This document shows, in pieces, positions 10,638 through 19,705 of a stretch of DNA of 64,000 nucleotides; the first letter of the stretch is position 1; each line of letters opens with the position of its first letter. The notes below the pieces were generated by a model, which saw nothing but the letters and a program-made list of their open reading frames with translations, did not search any database and was not told the DNA's origin. The stretch is from Nocardioides marmotae (GTDB lineage: Bacteria > Actinomycetota > Actinomycetes > Propionibacteriales > Nocardioidaceae). The translations under genes were made by a program, and so were the position numbers. Location of the stretch: contig NZ_CP053660.1 in the NCBI RefSeq assembly GCF_013177455.1, positions 2,542,001 through 2,606,000 of the forward strand, given 5' to 3'.

Positions 10638-11225
10638 TCAGATGACGGCGAGGCTGTGGACCGGCAGGTCGCCCACGACCGCGCGCCCGTCCAGGAAGCC
10701 GAGCTCCATGAGGACGGCGACGGCCACGGGCGTGCCCCCGCAGGCGGCGACCAGCTCGCCCGCGGCCTTGACCGTGCCGCCGGTGGCGAGCACGTCGTCG
10801 ACCAGCAGCACCCGCTCGCCGGGGGCGATCGCGTCGCGGTGCAGCTCGAGGGTGGCCTCGCCGTACTCCAGGGCGTAGGAGACCGCGTGGGCCTCGCGGG
10901 GGAGCTTGCCGGCCTTGCGCACGGGCACGAAGCCCGCGCCCAGCGCGAGCGCGACGGGGGCGCCGAGGATGAACCCGCGCGCCTCCATGCCGACGACCTT
11001 GTCCACGACCGTGGCGCCGTCGGCGTCGCGACCGGCGTCCGCGAGCGCCTGGACCACGGCGGTCAGGCCGTCGTGGTCGGCCAGGAGCGGGGTGATGTCC
11101 TTGAACACCACCCCGGGCTCGGGGAAGTCCGGCACGTCGACGACGAGCCGGTCGAGCGCCTCCCGGGCGACCTGCGCCCGGGTGGCGCCCACCGCTGCGC
11201 TGCCCGCAGGACCGGTCACCGCCAC
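10638..11225 (-). CDS. apt: Adenine phosphoribosyltransferase
   Basis: Converts adenine and PRPP to AMP in purine salvage. It has 195 residues. The PRPP-binding loop is VLLVDDVLATGGT, and the N-terminal portion has FPEPGVVFKDITPLL and the GMEARGFI stretch typical of the family. The GTG start at 11225 begins one base beyond the end of the secF gene, so coupling with secF is likely. The N-terminal ~15 residues are Ala/Gly-rich and could be trimmed if an internal start is used. Confidence 0.96.
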   Translation of the reverse strand: MAVTGPAGSAAVGATRAQVAREALDRLVVDVPDFPEPGVVFKDITPLLADHDGLTAVVQALADAGRDADGATVVDKVVGMEARGFILGAPVALALGAGFVPVRKAGKLPREAHAVSYALEYGEATLELHRDAIAPGERVLLVDDVLATGGTVKAAGELVAACGGTPVAVAVLMELGFLDGRAVVGDLPVHSLAVI

Positions 11226-12503
11226 CTACTTCTTCCCGCGCTTGGACCGGGTGACCCGCGACGGCTGCTGCCGGCCGGCCGCACCGCTGGGGCGGACCTC
11301 GCCCTTGGTCTGGGGGACGACGCGGCCGCGGCCGCTCGCCTCCGCCCGAACCGGCGAGGCGCCGCCCACGGGCCGGTCGAGGCCGGGCTCGTCGTCGTCG
11401 TCGACGTCGTCTCCGTCGGCGACGAGCTCCGGGTCGGACTCGGGGTCCCAGGCCCGCTGGGCCACGGGCGAGTCGGAGGTGACCGCGGGGACCGAGGCGT
11501 AGGGGTCGGCGAGCGCCCGGGCCTTGGCCTTCGCGTGCCGCTCCTGGAGCTTGACCTCGGTCTCGGTGGACTTCAGCTGCACCAGGATGCGCGGGGCGAG
11601 CACGACCGAGGAGTACACACCGGCCGCCATGCCGACGAACTGCGAGAGGGCGAGGTCCTGCAGCGAGCTCGCACCGAGCTGCACGGCGCTGACCCAGAGG
11701 ATCGCGCCGATCGGGATCAGCGCGACGATGCCGGTGTTGATCGAGCGCACCAGGGTCTGGTTGACCGCGAGGTTCGTCGCGTCGGCGTAGGACTGGCCCG
11801 GCCGCCGGTACTCGTGGGTGTTCTCGCGGACCTTGTCGAAGACCACGACGGTGTCGTAGAGCGAGAAGCCCAAGATCGCCAGCAGACCGGTGACCGCCGA
11901 GGGGGTGACCGGGAAGCCGGAGAGCGCGTAGATCCCGACGGTGATCGCGATGTCGTGGAACAGCGCCACGAGCGCGGCCACCGACATCTTCCACTCGCGG
12001 AAGTAGAGCCAGATGAAGATCATGACCAGGCCGAGGAACACCGCGACGCCGATGAGGGCGCGCTCGGCGACCTGCTGACCCCAGCTGGCGCCGATCTCGT
12101 CCTGGGAGATGTCCTGGAGCGGGTCGTCGACCTCCACCGTCTCGGTGATGGCCTCGACGATGCGGTCGCTCTCCTCCTGGGAGAGGTCCTCGGTCTGGAT
12201 GAGCAGCGAATCGCCGGCCGTGGTCACGACCGGGGACTCGGCCCCGTCGACGCCGGCGTCCGCGACGGCCGCGCGCAGCGCGTCGGCGTTGTCCTGGGTC
12301 GCGGCCGAGGCGCCGACCGCCACGCGGTACTGCGTGCCGCCGGTGAACTCGATGCCGAAGTTGAGGCCCTTGATGACCACGACCCCGATCGCGAGGCCCA
12401 CCAGCACCAGCGACACGGCGTACCAGAGCGGCCGTCGGCCGACGAAGTCGATCGACCTACGCCCGGTGTAGAGCTCGTTGCCGAGCCGGGAGAACTTGCC
12501 CAT
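11226..12503 (-). CDS. secF: Protein translocase subunit SecF
   Basis: Membrane partner of SecD that uses the proton gradient to help preprotein export through SecYEG. It has 425 residues, longer than the usual 300-330 because of a roughly 130-residue hydrophilic C-terminal tail rich in charged residues and ending in SKRGKK. Motifs include GLNFGIEFTGGTQYRV after the first helix, and the hydrophobic block with ALFHDIAITVGIYALSGF and ILGFSLYDTVVVFDKVREN. The ATG shares one base with the secD stop (TGATG), a sign of translational coupling. The long tail is seen in other actinobacterial SecF proteins. Confidence 0.96.
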   Translation of the reverse strand: MGKFSRLGNELYTGRRSIDFVGRRPLWYAVSLVLVGLAIGVVVIKGLNFGIEFTGGTQYRVAVGASAATQDNADALRAAVADAGVDGAESPVVTTAGDSLLIQTEDLSQEESDRIVEAITETVEVDDPLQDISQDEIGASWGQQVAERALIGVAVFLGLVMIFIWLYFREWKMSVAALVALFHDIAITVGIYALSGFPVTPSAVTGLLAILGFSLYDTVVVFDKVRENTHEYRRPGQSYADATNLAVNQTLVRSINTGIVALIPIGAILWVSAVQLGASSLQDLALSQFVGMAAGVYSSVVLAPRILVQLKSTETEVKLQERHAKAKARALADPYASVPAVTSDSPVAQRAWDPESDPELVADGDDVDDDDEPGLDRPVGGASPVRAEASGRGRVVPQTKGEVRPSGAAGRQQPSRVTRSKRGKK

Positions 12504-14338
12504 CAGGCCTTACCTCCAGCGGGGACCCGGTCGATGCCGAGCGTCTCGGGGCTGAGGCCGGAGAGGCGGCCGCCGCCGTTGAAGAACCGGAACCGCGCGA
12601 GGTAGGACACCGCCGGCTTGGTGAACCAGAACAGCACCGCCAGGTCGATGAGCGTCGACAGGCCGAGGGCGAAGCCGAAGCCCTTCACCGCGCCGGTGGC
12701 GAAGAAGTAGAGCACGGCCGCCGAGAGCAGCGAGACGGTGTTCGCCGCGAGCCGGGTGACCTTGGCCCGCTTCCAGCCGGTCTCGACCGCGACCCGCATC
12801 GACTTGCCCTCCCGCATCTCGTCGCGGATGCGCTCGAAGAAGAGGATGAAGGAGTCGGCGGTGACACCGACGGCGATGATCAGTCCGGCGATGCCGGGCA
12901 GGGTCAGCGTGAAGCCGGCCGTCTCGCTCAGCAGCAGCACCAACGCGTAGGTGATGGCCGCGGCGACCGCCAGCGAGCCGAGCACGACGATGCCCAGGCC
13001 GCGGTAGTAGATCAGGCAGTAGAGCATCACCAGGCCGAGACCGAGCGCGCCGGCCCACAGACCCGCGGAGAGCTGGTCACCGGCGAGCGAGGGGCCGATC
13101 GTCTCGGAGGAGACGTCGTCCTGGAACGCGATCGGCAGGGCGCCGAACTTCAGGCTGGTCGCCAGGCTCTGAGCGCTGGACTCGGTGAAGCTGCCCTCGA
13201 TCTGGGCCTTGCCGTTGGTGATCAGGCCGTTCATCGTCGGCGCGGAGAGCACCTGGCCGTCGAGCACGACGGCGAACTGCTTGCCGTTGCCGACCAGCTT
13301 GCGGGAGATGTCGGCGAAGGCCTCGGTGCCGGAGCCGTTGAACTCCAGGGCGACGACCCACTGGACCTGGCCCTGGGGGATCTGCGCCGAGGCGTCGGTC
13401 AGCTGGGTGCCCTCGATCGCCGACGGCGAGAGGAGGTACTTCACGACCTGGCCGCGCTCACCGGTGTCGCAGGTGACGAGCGGCTTGTCGGGGTCGTCGA
13501 CGACGTTCGGCGCGGAGCCGTCCGCCGGGCAGGTGAAGTCGTTGAAGGCCTTGATCGCGGCCTGGTTGGGCGCGTCGGTCCAGGCGAGCGGGTCGTCGGC
13601 GTTCTTGCCGCCCTCCGGCGCGGGGATCGGGGCGTTGCCGTTCCCGGCACCGTCGCCGTTCCCGGCGCCGTCGCCGGCCCCCTCGGAGGGCTGACCCGAA
13701 GGCTGCTCGGAAGGCTCGGCCGACGGGCTGGAGCTGCTGTCGGCCGAGGGCAGGCTCTTGGCGAAGCCGACCGGCGGGCGGTTGTTGCTGCCCTGCTGGG
13801 CGCCGTCGCCGTTGCCCTGACCGTTGCCCTTGCCGTTGCCCTTGCCCTGGCCGTCGCCGTTGCCCTGGCCGTTGCCGTTGTTCGGGTCGATCTGCACCGA
13901 CGAACCGTCGGGCAGACCGCCGCCCACGTTGGGGTCGATCACGGGGCCGGCGCCGCCGCCGGCGCACGGGCCGGGGTCGAAGTCGGAGCAGGCGACGAGG
14001 CGGAAGCGCAGCTGCGCCTGCCGCTTGACGGTCTCGAGGAGGTCGCGGCGCGAGCTGCCGGGGATCTCGACGACGATGATGTTGCTGCCCTCGGTCACCA
14101 CGTCGGCCTCGGCGACACCGGAGCCGTTGACTCGGTCGTCGATGATCTGGCGGGCCTGCTCCATGCTGTCGTCGGCCGGGTCGCTGTCGGTGGCGACGAG
14201 GGTGATGCGCGTGCCGCCCTGGAGGTCCAGGCCGAGCTCGGGCTTCCAGCTGCCGCCGAGGGCGACCAAGCCGTAGAGCAGCGCCGTGCCGAGGAAGAAC
14301 ACCACCAGGGTGCGTCCCGGGCGAGGCTTGCGTGCCAT
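12503..14338 (-). CDS. secD: Protein translocase subunit SecD
   Basis: Six-helix membrane protein of the SecDF-YajC complex, with a large extracytoplasmic P1 region. It has 611 residues. The N-terminal helix is followed by GLDLQGGTRITLVAT, and the C-terminal transmembrane block includes ITYALVLLLSETAGFTLTLP and the family motif GVTADSFILFFERIRDEMREG. Residues about 120-250 form a low-complexity insertion, first with Gly-Asn-Gly-Gln repeats and then Ser/Pro/Glu-rich. It starts two bases after the yajC stop. Gene order yajC-secD-secF is standard. Confidence 0.96.
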   Translation of the reverse strand: MARKPRPGRTLVVFFLGTALLYGLVALGGSWKPELGLDLQGGTRITLVATDSDPADDSMEQARQIIDDRVNGSGVAEADVVTEGSNIIVVEIPGSSRRDLLETVKRQAQLRFRLVACSDFDPGPCAGGGAGPVIDPNVGGGLPDGSSVQIDPNNGNGQGNGDGQGKGNGKGNGQGNGDGAQQGSNNRPPVGFAKSLPSADSSSSPSAEPSEQPSGQPSEGAGDGAGNGDGAGNGNAPIPAPEGGKNADDPLAWTDAPNQAAIKAFNDFTCPADGSAPNVVDDPDKPLVTCDTGERGQVVKYLLSPSAIEGTQLTDASAQIPQGQVQWVVALEFNGSGTEAFADISRKLVGNGKQFAVVLDGQVLSAPTMNGLITNGKAQIEGSFTESSAQSLATSLKFGALPIAFQDDVSSETIGPSLAGDQLSAGLWAGALGLGLVMLYCLIYYRGLGIVVLGSLAVAAAITYALVLLLSETAGFTLTLPGIAGLIIAVGVTADSFILFFERIRDEMREGKSMRVAVETGWKRAKVTRLAANTVSLLSAAVLYFFATGAVKGFGFALGLSTLIDLAVLFWFTKPAVSYLARFRFFNGGGRLSGLSPETLGIDRVPAGGKA

Positions 14339-14339
14339 G

Positions 14340-14630
14340 TCAGATCTCCTCCGGCTCGCCGGCAGCGGCGGGCCCTGGCTGGGTGACGGTTCCGATCGCG
14401 CCGCGGGCGACGGTCACGACGACGCCCTCGGCCAGCTGGATCCGTGCGGTGTCGTCGTCGAGGTCGCGGATCGTGCCGAGGAAGCCCGAGGTCAGGACGA
14501 CCTCGTCACCCACCTTCAACGACGACTGCATGCGGGTGAGTTCCTTCTGGCGCCGGGAAGCCGGCCTGATGATCAGGAGCCAGAAAAGGAGGGCGATGCC
14601 GACCAGCGGCAGCAGGGAGGCGAGCTCCAC
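14340..14630 (-). CDS. yajC: Preprotein translocase subunit YajC
   Basis: Small single-helix accessory protein of the Sec translocon. From the GTG at 14630 it has 96 residues, the usual size. The helix LLPLVGIALLFWLLIIRPAS is followed by basic RRQKELTRMQ and the conserved LKVGDEVVLTSGFLGTI. An upstream in-frame ATG at 14699 would add 23 residues that interrupt the short N-terminus expected for the family. GAGAGG lies a few bases before the GTG, so I prefer that start. It leads the yajC-secD-secF-apt-rel run. Confidence 0.93.
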   Translation of the reverse strand: MELASLLPLVGIALLFWLLIIRPASRRQKELTRMQSSLKVGDEVVLTSGFLGTIRDLDDDTARIQLAEGVVVTVARGAIGTVTQPGPAAAGEPEEI

Positions 14631-14748
14631 GACGAGACCTCTCGAGCGATGACGGGGAGGCCGCACACCCAGGTCACTCCCGGGGCGGCCGACGGGCAAG
14701 CATACCTACGGGGCGACCCGCGGGGACGAATCCCGCGGGGCCCGCGGT

Positions 14749-15822
14749 TCACTCCTCGAACAGGGCCGGCTCCCCCGCGGCGGCGGCCGGGACGGCGAGC
14801 CCGAGGTGCTCCCAGGCGGCCGGGGTGGCGATCCGGCCCCGCGGCGTACGTGCGAGGAACCCGTTGCGGACCAGGAACGGCTCGGCGACCTCCTCGACGG
14901 TCTCCCGCTCCTCCCCCACCGCGACGGCGAGGGTCGAGATGCCGACCGGCCCGCCACCGAAGCGGCGGCACAGCGCGTCCAGGACGGCGCGGTCGAGGCG
15001 GTCCAGGCCCAGCTCGTCGACCTCGTAGAGGTCGAGCGCGGCTTCAGCGACCGCCCGGGTGACCACGCCGTCGGCGCGGACCTGGGCGTAGTCGCGGACC
15101 CGGCGCAGCAGCCGGTTGGCGATCCGGGGCGTGCCGCGGGAGCGGGACGCGATCTCGGCGCTGCCCTCGTCGGTCAGGTCGACGCCGAGCAGGCCCGCGG
15201 AGCGGTGGACGATGAGGTCGAGCTCGTGGGGCTCGTAGAACTCCAGGTGGGCGGTGAAGCCGAACCGGTCGCGCAGGGGGCCCGGGAGCAGGCCGGCGCG
15301 GGTGGTCGCCCCGACCAGGGTGAACGGCGGCAGGTCGAGCGGGATCGCGGTGGCGCCGGGGCCCTTGCCGATGATGACGTCGACGCGGAAGTCCTCCATC
15401 GCCATGTAGAGCATCTCCTCGGCCGGGCGGGACATCCGGTGGATCTCGTCGACGAAGAGCACCTCGCCCTCGTTCATGCCGGACAAGATGGCGGCGAGGT
15501 CGCCGGCGTGGGTGATGGCCGGACCGCTGGTCAGCCGCAGCGGCGCGGCCATCTCGGCGGCGATGATCATCGCCAGCGTGGTCTTGCCCAGGCCCGGCGG
15601 GCCGCTGAGCAGGACGTGGTCGGGCGCGCGCCCCCGGCGGCGGGCGGCCTCCAGGACCAGGCCGAGCTGGTCGCGCACCCGGGCCTGGCCGACCACCTCG
15701 TCGAGGGTGCGGGGCCGCAGCGCCGCCTCGACCGCGCGCTCGTCGCCGTCGGCCTCCGCCGCGGTGATGGACCGCAGGTGGGTCTCCTCGGCCTCGGCGA
15801 GCTCGTCCTCGTGGAAGGGCAC
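14749..15822 (-). CDS. ruvB: Holliday junction branch migration helicase RuvB
   Basis: AAA+ motor that forms rings on Holliday junctions and drives branch migration with RuvA during recombinational repair. It has 357 residues. Walker A is [17 protein letters not shown], Walker B is [10 protein letters not shown], sensor I is [11 protein letters not shown], and the C-terminal winged helix contains [14 protein letters not shown] start at 15822, five bases after the ruvA stop. It is the last gene of the ruvC-ruvA-ruvB operon and shares the SOS-box promoter upstream of ruvC. Confidence 0.97.
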   Translation of the reverse strand: MPFHEDELAEAEETHLRSITAAEADGDERAVEAALRPRTLDEVVGQARVRDQLGLVLEAARRRGRAPDHVLLSGPPGLGKTTLAMIIAAEMAAPLRLTSGPAITHAGDLAAILSGMNEGEVLFVDEIHRMSRPAEEMLYMAMEDFRVDVIIGKGPGATAIPLDLPPFTLVGATTRAGLLPGPLRDRFGFTAHLEFYEPHELDLIVHRSAGLLGVDLTDEGSAEIASRSRGTPRIANRLLRRVRDYAQVRADGVVTRAVAEAALDLYEVDELGLDRLDRAVLDALCRRFGGGPVGISTLAVAVGEERETVEEVAEPFLVRNGFLARTPRGRIATPAAWEHLGLAVPAAAAGEPALFEE

Positions 15823-15827
15823 CGGGC

Positions 15828-16424
15828 TCAGGCCTTGCTGAGGGCGCGCAGGGCCGCGCGCAGGAGGGTGGCCACGTCGGGCGCGTCACCGGCGTCGGGG
15901 GCGACCGCGTCGACGGCCTTCTCGGCGTCCTTGGCCGACCAGCCGAGGCCGACCAGTCCCTGGTGCACCTGGTCGCGCCACGGCTCGGCGCTCGCCGCCG
16001 CCGGGGTGACGCCCGGGCCGACGGGCGGGCCGATCCGGTCCTTGAGCTCGAGGATGATCCGCTGGGCGCCCTTCTGCCCGATGCCGGGCACGCGGGTCAG
16101 GGTCTTGACGTCGTCGCTGGAGATCGCGCGGCGTACGTCGTCGGGGCTGAGCACCGCGACCATGGCCTGGGCGACCTTGGGGCCGACGCCGGAGGCGGTC
16201 TGCACGAGCTCGAAGATGCTCTTCTCGTCCTCGTCGGCGAACCCGAAGAGGGTCAGGGAGTCCTCCCGGACCACCATGCTGGTGGCGAGCGTCGCGCCCT
16301 GGCCGGCGCGCAGGCCGGCGAGCGTGCCGGGGGTGCACATCAGCTCCAGGCCGACCCCGCCGACCTCGAGCACCGCGCTGGTGAGGGTGACCCCGGCGAC
16401 CTGGCCGCGGACGAAGGCGATCAA
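15828..16424 (-). CDS. ruvA: Holliday junction branch migration protein RuvA
   Basis: Junction-recognising partner of RuvB, 198 residues. The N-terminal OB domain begins with [11 protein letters not shown], two helix-hairpin-helix motifs are visible as [17 protein letters not shown] and [19 protein letters not shown], and a C-terminal RuvB-binding domain ends the protein. No ATG fits. A TTG at 16424, preceded by GGAGGAACCGACG, gives the normal N-terminus and overlaps the ruvC stop by four bases (TTGA). The unusual start codon and overlap suggest that ruvA translation depends on ruvC. Confidence 0.95.
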   Translation of the reverse strand: MIAFVRGQVAGVTLTSAVLEVGGVGLELMCTPGTLAGLRAGQGATLATSMVVREDSLTLFGFADEDEKSIFELVQTASGVGPKVAQAMVAVLSPDDVRRAISSDDVKTLTRVPGIGQKGAQRIILELKDRIGPPVGPGVTPAAASAEPWRDQVHQGLVGLGWSAKDAEKAVDAVAPDAGDAPDVATLLRAALRALSKA

Positions 16425-16945
16425 CGTCGGTTCCTCCCCGCCGCCGCGAGGGCGGCGTCGATGCGTGCTTGGGCGCCTCCGCGCCAGATGTGGGTGATGG
16501 CCAGGGCGAGCGCGTCGGCCGCGTCGGCGGGCTTCGGCATCGCGTCGAGCCGCAGGATCCGCGTGACCATCGCCCCGACCTGCGCCTTGTCGGCCCGGCC
16601 GTTGCCGGAGACCGCGGCCTTGACCTCGCTCGGCGTGTGCAGCGCGATCGGCAGCCCGCGGCGGGCGGCGCAGACCATCGCGATGCCGCTGGCCTGCGCG
16701 GTGCCCATCACGGTGCTGACGTCGGAGCGGGCGAAGACGCGCTCGACGGCGACCGCGTCGGGCCGGTGCTCCTCGATCCAGGCGTCCACGCCCTTCTCGA
16801 TGGTCACCAGCCGCTCGGCGACCGGCCGGTCGGCGCTGGTGCGCAGCACGTTGACGTCGACCAGGCTCAGCGGTCGCCCGACCGAGCCCTCCACGACCCC
16901 CATGCCGCACCGGGTCAGACCGGGGTCGATCCCGAGCACACGCAT
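16421..16945 (-). CDS. ruvC: Holliday junction resolvase RuvC
   Basis: Metal-dependent endonuclease that cuts Holliday junctions symmetrically. It has 174 residues from the ATG at 16945, which follows GGAAGGCTGACC. The first acidic residue lies in [14 protein letters not shown], further acidic motifs are in AVERVFA and in the C-terminal [12 protein letters not shown]. An upstream in-frame ATG at 17026 would read through the SOS box and lacks support. It is the first gene of ruvCAB. Confidence 0.96.
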   Translation of the reverse strand: MRVLGIDPGLTRCGMGVVEGSVGRPLSLVDVNVLRTSADRPVAERLVTIEKGVDAWIEEHRPDAVAVERVFARSDVSTVMGTAQASGIAMVCAARRGLPIALHTPSEVKAAVSGNGRADKAQVGAMVTRILRLDAMPKPADAADALALAITHIWRGGAQARIDAALAAAGRNRR

Positions 16946-16958
16946 GGTCAGCCTTCCG

Positions 16959-16974
16959 TCGAACGTCTGTTCGG
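16959..16974 (-). promoter_or_regulatory. LexA-binding SOS box upstream of ruvCAB
   Basis: TCGAACGTCTGTTCGG matches the actinobacterial SOS consensus TCGAAC-N4-GTTCGA at every position but the last. It lies 13 bases upstream of the ruvC start codon, so LexA bound there would cover the promoter or early transcript of the operon. Confidence 0.85.
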
Positions 16975-17075
16975 GAGGAACGCTACGGTGCGCCTCCGAC
17001 GGACGTGCCACCGACACGCCGGACACGCCCGTCGAGGGCGTGCCCCGACGTACCGGAGGGGCAGCGCGGGTGGCC

Positions 17076-17843
17076 TCAGGCGTCCTCGAGCTCGGCCATC
17101 ACGTCGGCGGGGACGTCGACGTTGCTGAAGACCTCCTGCACGTCGTCGAGGTCCTCGACGGCGTCGATGAGCTTGAAGACCTTCGTCGCGGCGGCCGCGT
17201 CGACGGGGATCTCCATCGTGGCGACGAACTGGGCGTCGGCGGAGTCGTAGTCGAGGCCTGCTGCCTGCAGCGCGGTGCGGACCGCGACGAGGTCGGTGGC
17301 CTCGGAGATCACCTGGAACTGCTCGCCGAGGTCGTTGACCTCCTCGGCGCCGGCGTCGAGGGTGGCCTCGAGGACGTCGTCCTCGGTGACCTCCTTGCCG
17401 TCCTGCTCCTTGGCCACGACGACCACGCCCTTGCGGTGGAACAGGCGCGAGACCGAGCCGGGGTCGGCCATCGTGCCGCCGTTGCGGGAGACGGCGGTGC
17501 GGACCTCCATCGCGGCGCGGTTCTTGTTGTCGGTCAGGCACTCGACGAGGATCCCGACGCCCTGCGCGCCGTAGACCTCGTACATGATCGTCTGGTAGTC
17601 CGCGCCGCCGGTCTCGGCACCGGAGCCGCGCTTGACGGCGCGGTCGATGTTGTCGTTGGGGACCGAGGACTTCTTGGCCTTCTGGATCGCGTCGTAGAGC
17701 GTCGGGTTGCCCGACGGGTCGCCACCGCCCATGCGGGCCGCGACCTCGACGTTCTTGATCAGCTTGGCGAACATCTTGCCGCGCTTGGCGTCGATGGCGG
17801 CCTTCTTGTGCTTCGTGGTCGCCCACTTGGAGTGGCCTGACAT
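17076..17843 (-). CDS. YebC/PmpR family regulatory protein
   Basis: A 255-residue member of the YebC/TACO1 family; members act as transcription regulators or help translation of proline-rich stretches. The N-terminal signature [20 protein letters not shown] and the internal [19 protein letters not shown] and [15 protein letters not shown] motifs are clear. It sits directly upstream of ruvC on the same strand, the usual location, with 130 bp that hold the SOS box. The first two residues fit an ATG at 17843. Confidence 0.95.
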   Translation of the reverse strand: MSGHSKWATTKHKKAAIDAKRGKMFAKLIKNVEVAARMGGGDPSGNPTLYDAIQKAKKSSVPNDNIDRAVKRGSGAETGGADYQTIMYEVYGAQGVGILVECLTDNKNRAAMEVRTAVSRNGGTMADPGSVSRLFHRKGVVVVAKEQDGKEVTEDDVLEATLDAGAEEVNDLGEQFQVISEATDLVAVRTALQAAGLDYDSADAQFVATMEIPVDAAAATKVFKLIDAVEDLDDVQEVFSNVDVPADVMAELEDA

Positions 17844-17912
17844 GCGTCCCTCTTCCCGCGCCGGTCGTGTGAGGTGCAGGCCCCTGCACCGACCGACGAT
17901 CCTACCGGCCGC

Positions 17913-18488
17913 TCAGCCGGCGATCTCCACGAACATCCGGTGGACCCGGCCGTCGCCGCCGACCTCGGGGTGGAAGGAGGTCGCCAGCAGGGCCCCCTGG
18001 CGTACGGCGACGGGGTGGCCGGCCGCGACGGCGAGGACCTCCACGCCGGGCCCGGCCTCCTCGACCCAGGGCGCCCGGATGAACACGGCGTGCACCGGGT
18101 CGGCGAGCCCGGCGAGGTCCAGGTCGGTCTCGAAGGAGTCGACCTGCCGGCCGAAGGCGTTGCGCCGCACGGTCACGTCGAGGCCACCGACGCTCTCCTG
18201 GCCGGCGACGCCGTCGCGGACCCGGTCGGCGAGCAGGATCATCCCCGCGCACGTCCCGAAGGCCGGCATGCCGCCGGCGACGCGCGCCCGCAGCGGCTCG
18301 AGCAGCTCGAAGGTGCGCAACAGCCGCGCCATGGTGGTCGACTCCCCGCCGGGCAGGACCAGCCCGTCGACCGCCGCGAGCTCCTCGGGGCGGCGGACGG
18401 TGGTCGCCCGCGCCCCCAGGTCGGTCAGGGCCCGGACGTGCTCGCGGACGTCGCCTTGGAGGGCGAGGACTCCGATGGTGGGTGGCAC
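17913..18488 (-). CDS. pdxT: Pyridoxal 5'-phosphate synthase glutaminase subunit PdxT
   Basis: Releases ammonia from glutamine for PdxS to build pyridoxal 5'-phosphate. It has 191 residues. The catalytic cysteine is in [12 protein letters not shown], the His-Glu pair in SFHPEVG, and the substrate-binding [13 protein letters not shown] is present. GTG start at 18488. PdxS lies 5.3 kb upstream on the same strand, separated by surface-protein genes and an insertion sequence. In mycobacteria the two are close together, so the spacing is unusual. Confidence 0.95.
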   Translation of the reverse strand: MPPTIGVLALQGDVREHVRALTDLGARATTVRRPEELAAVDGLVLPGGESTTMARLLRTFELLEPLRARVAGGMPAFGTCAGMILLADRVRDGVAGQESVGGLDVTVRRNAFGRQVDSFETDLDLAGLADPVHAVFIRAPWVEEAGPGVEVLAVAAGHPVAVRQGALLATSFHPEVGGDGRVHRMFVEIAG

Positions 18489-18522
18489 GATCCATCAGCG
18501 TAGGACGCTGACCCCAGGTGGA

Positions 18523-19026
18523 TCACCACTGGCTGCACCGGAACGAGAGGCCCTGGAAGATGGTGCGGCTGATCGCCCCGTCGGACGTCCATCCCCCGGC
18601 TGGCGTGACGCCACGGATCTCGACGTCGATGTCCCCGGTGTAGAGGCCCAGACCGAGAACCGACTTCTCCAGCGTGTGGGTGCTCTCCGCTACGACGGTC
18701 GACCACGAACGCTCCTGGGAGAGCAAGGGCTTCCAGCTGACCCGGACGCGGTAGCGCTGATTGCTCGGGGCGCTCGCGACCGGTGTCCAGCTCAGCAGCA
18801 CGGTGCCGCTGCTGCTTCGCCCGTTCTCGCATCCCACCGAACCCGTGGGCGAACCCACCTGGAGCGCGGAGAACGTGCCGGTCGCGACCGTCGGTCCGTC
18901 GGTGAAAGCTGCCTGGGTGCCGGCGGCGGCCGAGCCCAGCACGCCGGCGCAGGTCACGAGCAGCAGGATGACCATCGCGGCCAGACGCGGACTCTTCCCT
19001 GAACCGGCGCGATGCCTCCGCCTCAT
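18523..19026 (-). CDS. Secreted protein of the SipW/TasA-type cluster
   Basis: A 167-residue exported protein. After a basic N-terminus comes a hydrophobic helix (MVILLLVTCAGVLGSAAAG), then AAFTDGPTVATGTFSALQVG, which resembles the cleavage region of SipW-dependent proteins (aromatic-Ser/Thr-Asp after an Ala run). The mature part is beta-rich and could be a fibronectin- or Ig-like fold, with two or three cysteines near the ends. Its ATG overlaps the upstream TasA-like stop by four bases (ATGA), so the two are co-translated. No family name can be given from sequence alone. A role in the surface fibre or anchor made with the neighbouring proteins is inference. Confidence 0.75.
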   Translation of the reverse strand: MRRRHRAGSGKSPRLAAMVILLLVTCAGVLGSAAAGTQAAFTDGPTVATGTFSALQVGSPTGSVGCENGRSSSGTVLLSWTPVASAPSNQRYRVRVSWKPLLSQERSWSTVVAESTHTLEKSVLGLGLYTGDIDVEIRGVTPAGGWTSDGAISRTIFQGLSFRCSQW

Positions 19027-19667
19027 TTCGCGACCTGGGTGGCATGGATGACGAGCGAAGCACTCCCCGGCTTGCCCTGAAGGTCGTTCCCGGCGTTGCT
19101 GTTCAGCCGTGCGACGACGCAGATGGTCTCGCTCGCACCGATCCCGAGCGACCGCTTCACCACGAGCGCGGACGGCGTCGCGGTGAGACGGGTGGTGTTC
19201 TGGTCGGTGGCGACGGTGGCACCGCACGAACCCCGGCGGTCTCCCCCGGCGACCGTCCCGGTGTTGGCTGCGTCGACCCCGACGGCCACCGAGTACTGGA
19301 GGCCGTTTGCACCGGCGAGCGCCCCGGTCCCGGTGCCGCTGATGTCGTAGACGAGGGGAAGGGACCCCACGTTCTTCACCGGGAAGGACGCGGCCACGCT
19401 CTCGCCGGGGAGCATGTTCTGCAGAGCCAGGGCTCCCAGCGTCGTGGAGCCGCCGTTGTTCGAGGGGCCCGCGAGCTGGCCGTTCACGGTGATGTCCAGC
19501 GATCCGGACTGGAAGTCGCCGCTGGACACCGTGGCCCGGTCGGTCCAGAAGGCGAAGGTCCCCTGGCCGCCCATGAGGACGACGACGGCGCCGAGGAGCG
19601 CGGCGGTCGCGATCGCGGCCCGGCGGCGGCGGGGTGGCCGCTCGAGGCGGTGGGCTGCGTGCTTCAT
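19023..19667 (-). CDS. TasA/CalY-like SipW-dependent exported protein
   Basis: A 214-residue exported protein. The N-terminus is strongly basic, followed by a hydrophobic helix ending in GGQGTFAFWTDRATVSSGDF, the hallmark of SipW-type signal peptides seen in TasA, CalY and related fibre proteins. The mature domain has SLDITVNGQ and PGESVAASFPVKNVGSLPLVYD, similar to the TasA beta-sandwich. Two cysteines could form a disulfide. It lies between the SipW-type peptidase and a second small exported protein. Known TasA family members form extracellular fibres; whether this one does is inference. Confidence 0.8.
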   Translation of the reverse strand: MKHAAHRLERPPRRRRAAIATAALLGAVVVLMGGQGTFAFWTDRATVSSGDFQSGSLDITVNGQLAGPSNNGGSTTLGALALQNMLPGESVAASFPVKNVGSLPLVYDISGTGTGALAGANGLQYSVAVGVDAANTGTVAGGDRRGSCGATVATDQNTTRLTATPSALVVKRSLGIGASETICVVARLNSNAGNDLQGKPGSASLVIHATQVAK

Positions 19668-19705
19668 GTGTCGCTCCTCTCGAGGTGTCGGGCTGGTCCT
19701 GCGGG

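Noticed and set aside
8063..10645. A long plus-strand open frame opposite rel
   Set aside because: It is a mirror of the GC-rich rel gene, which has clear domains. The plus frame gives no recognisable motif and no ribosome site.
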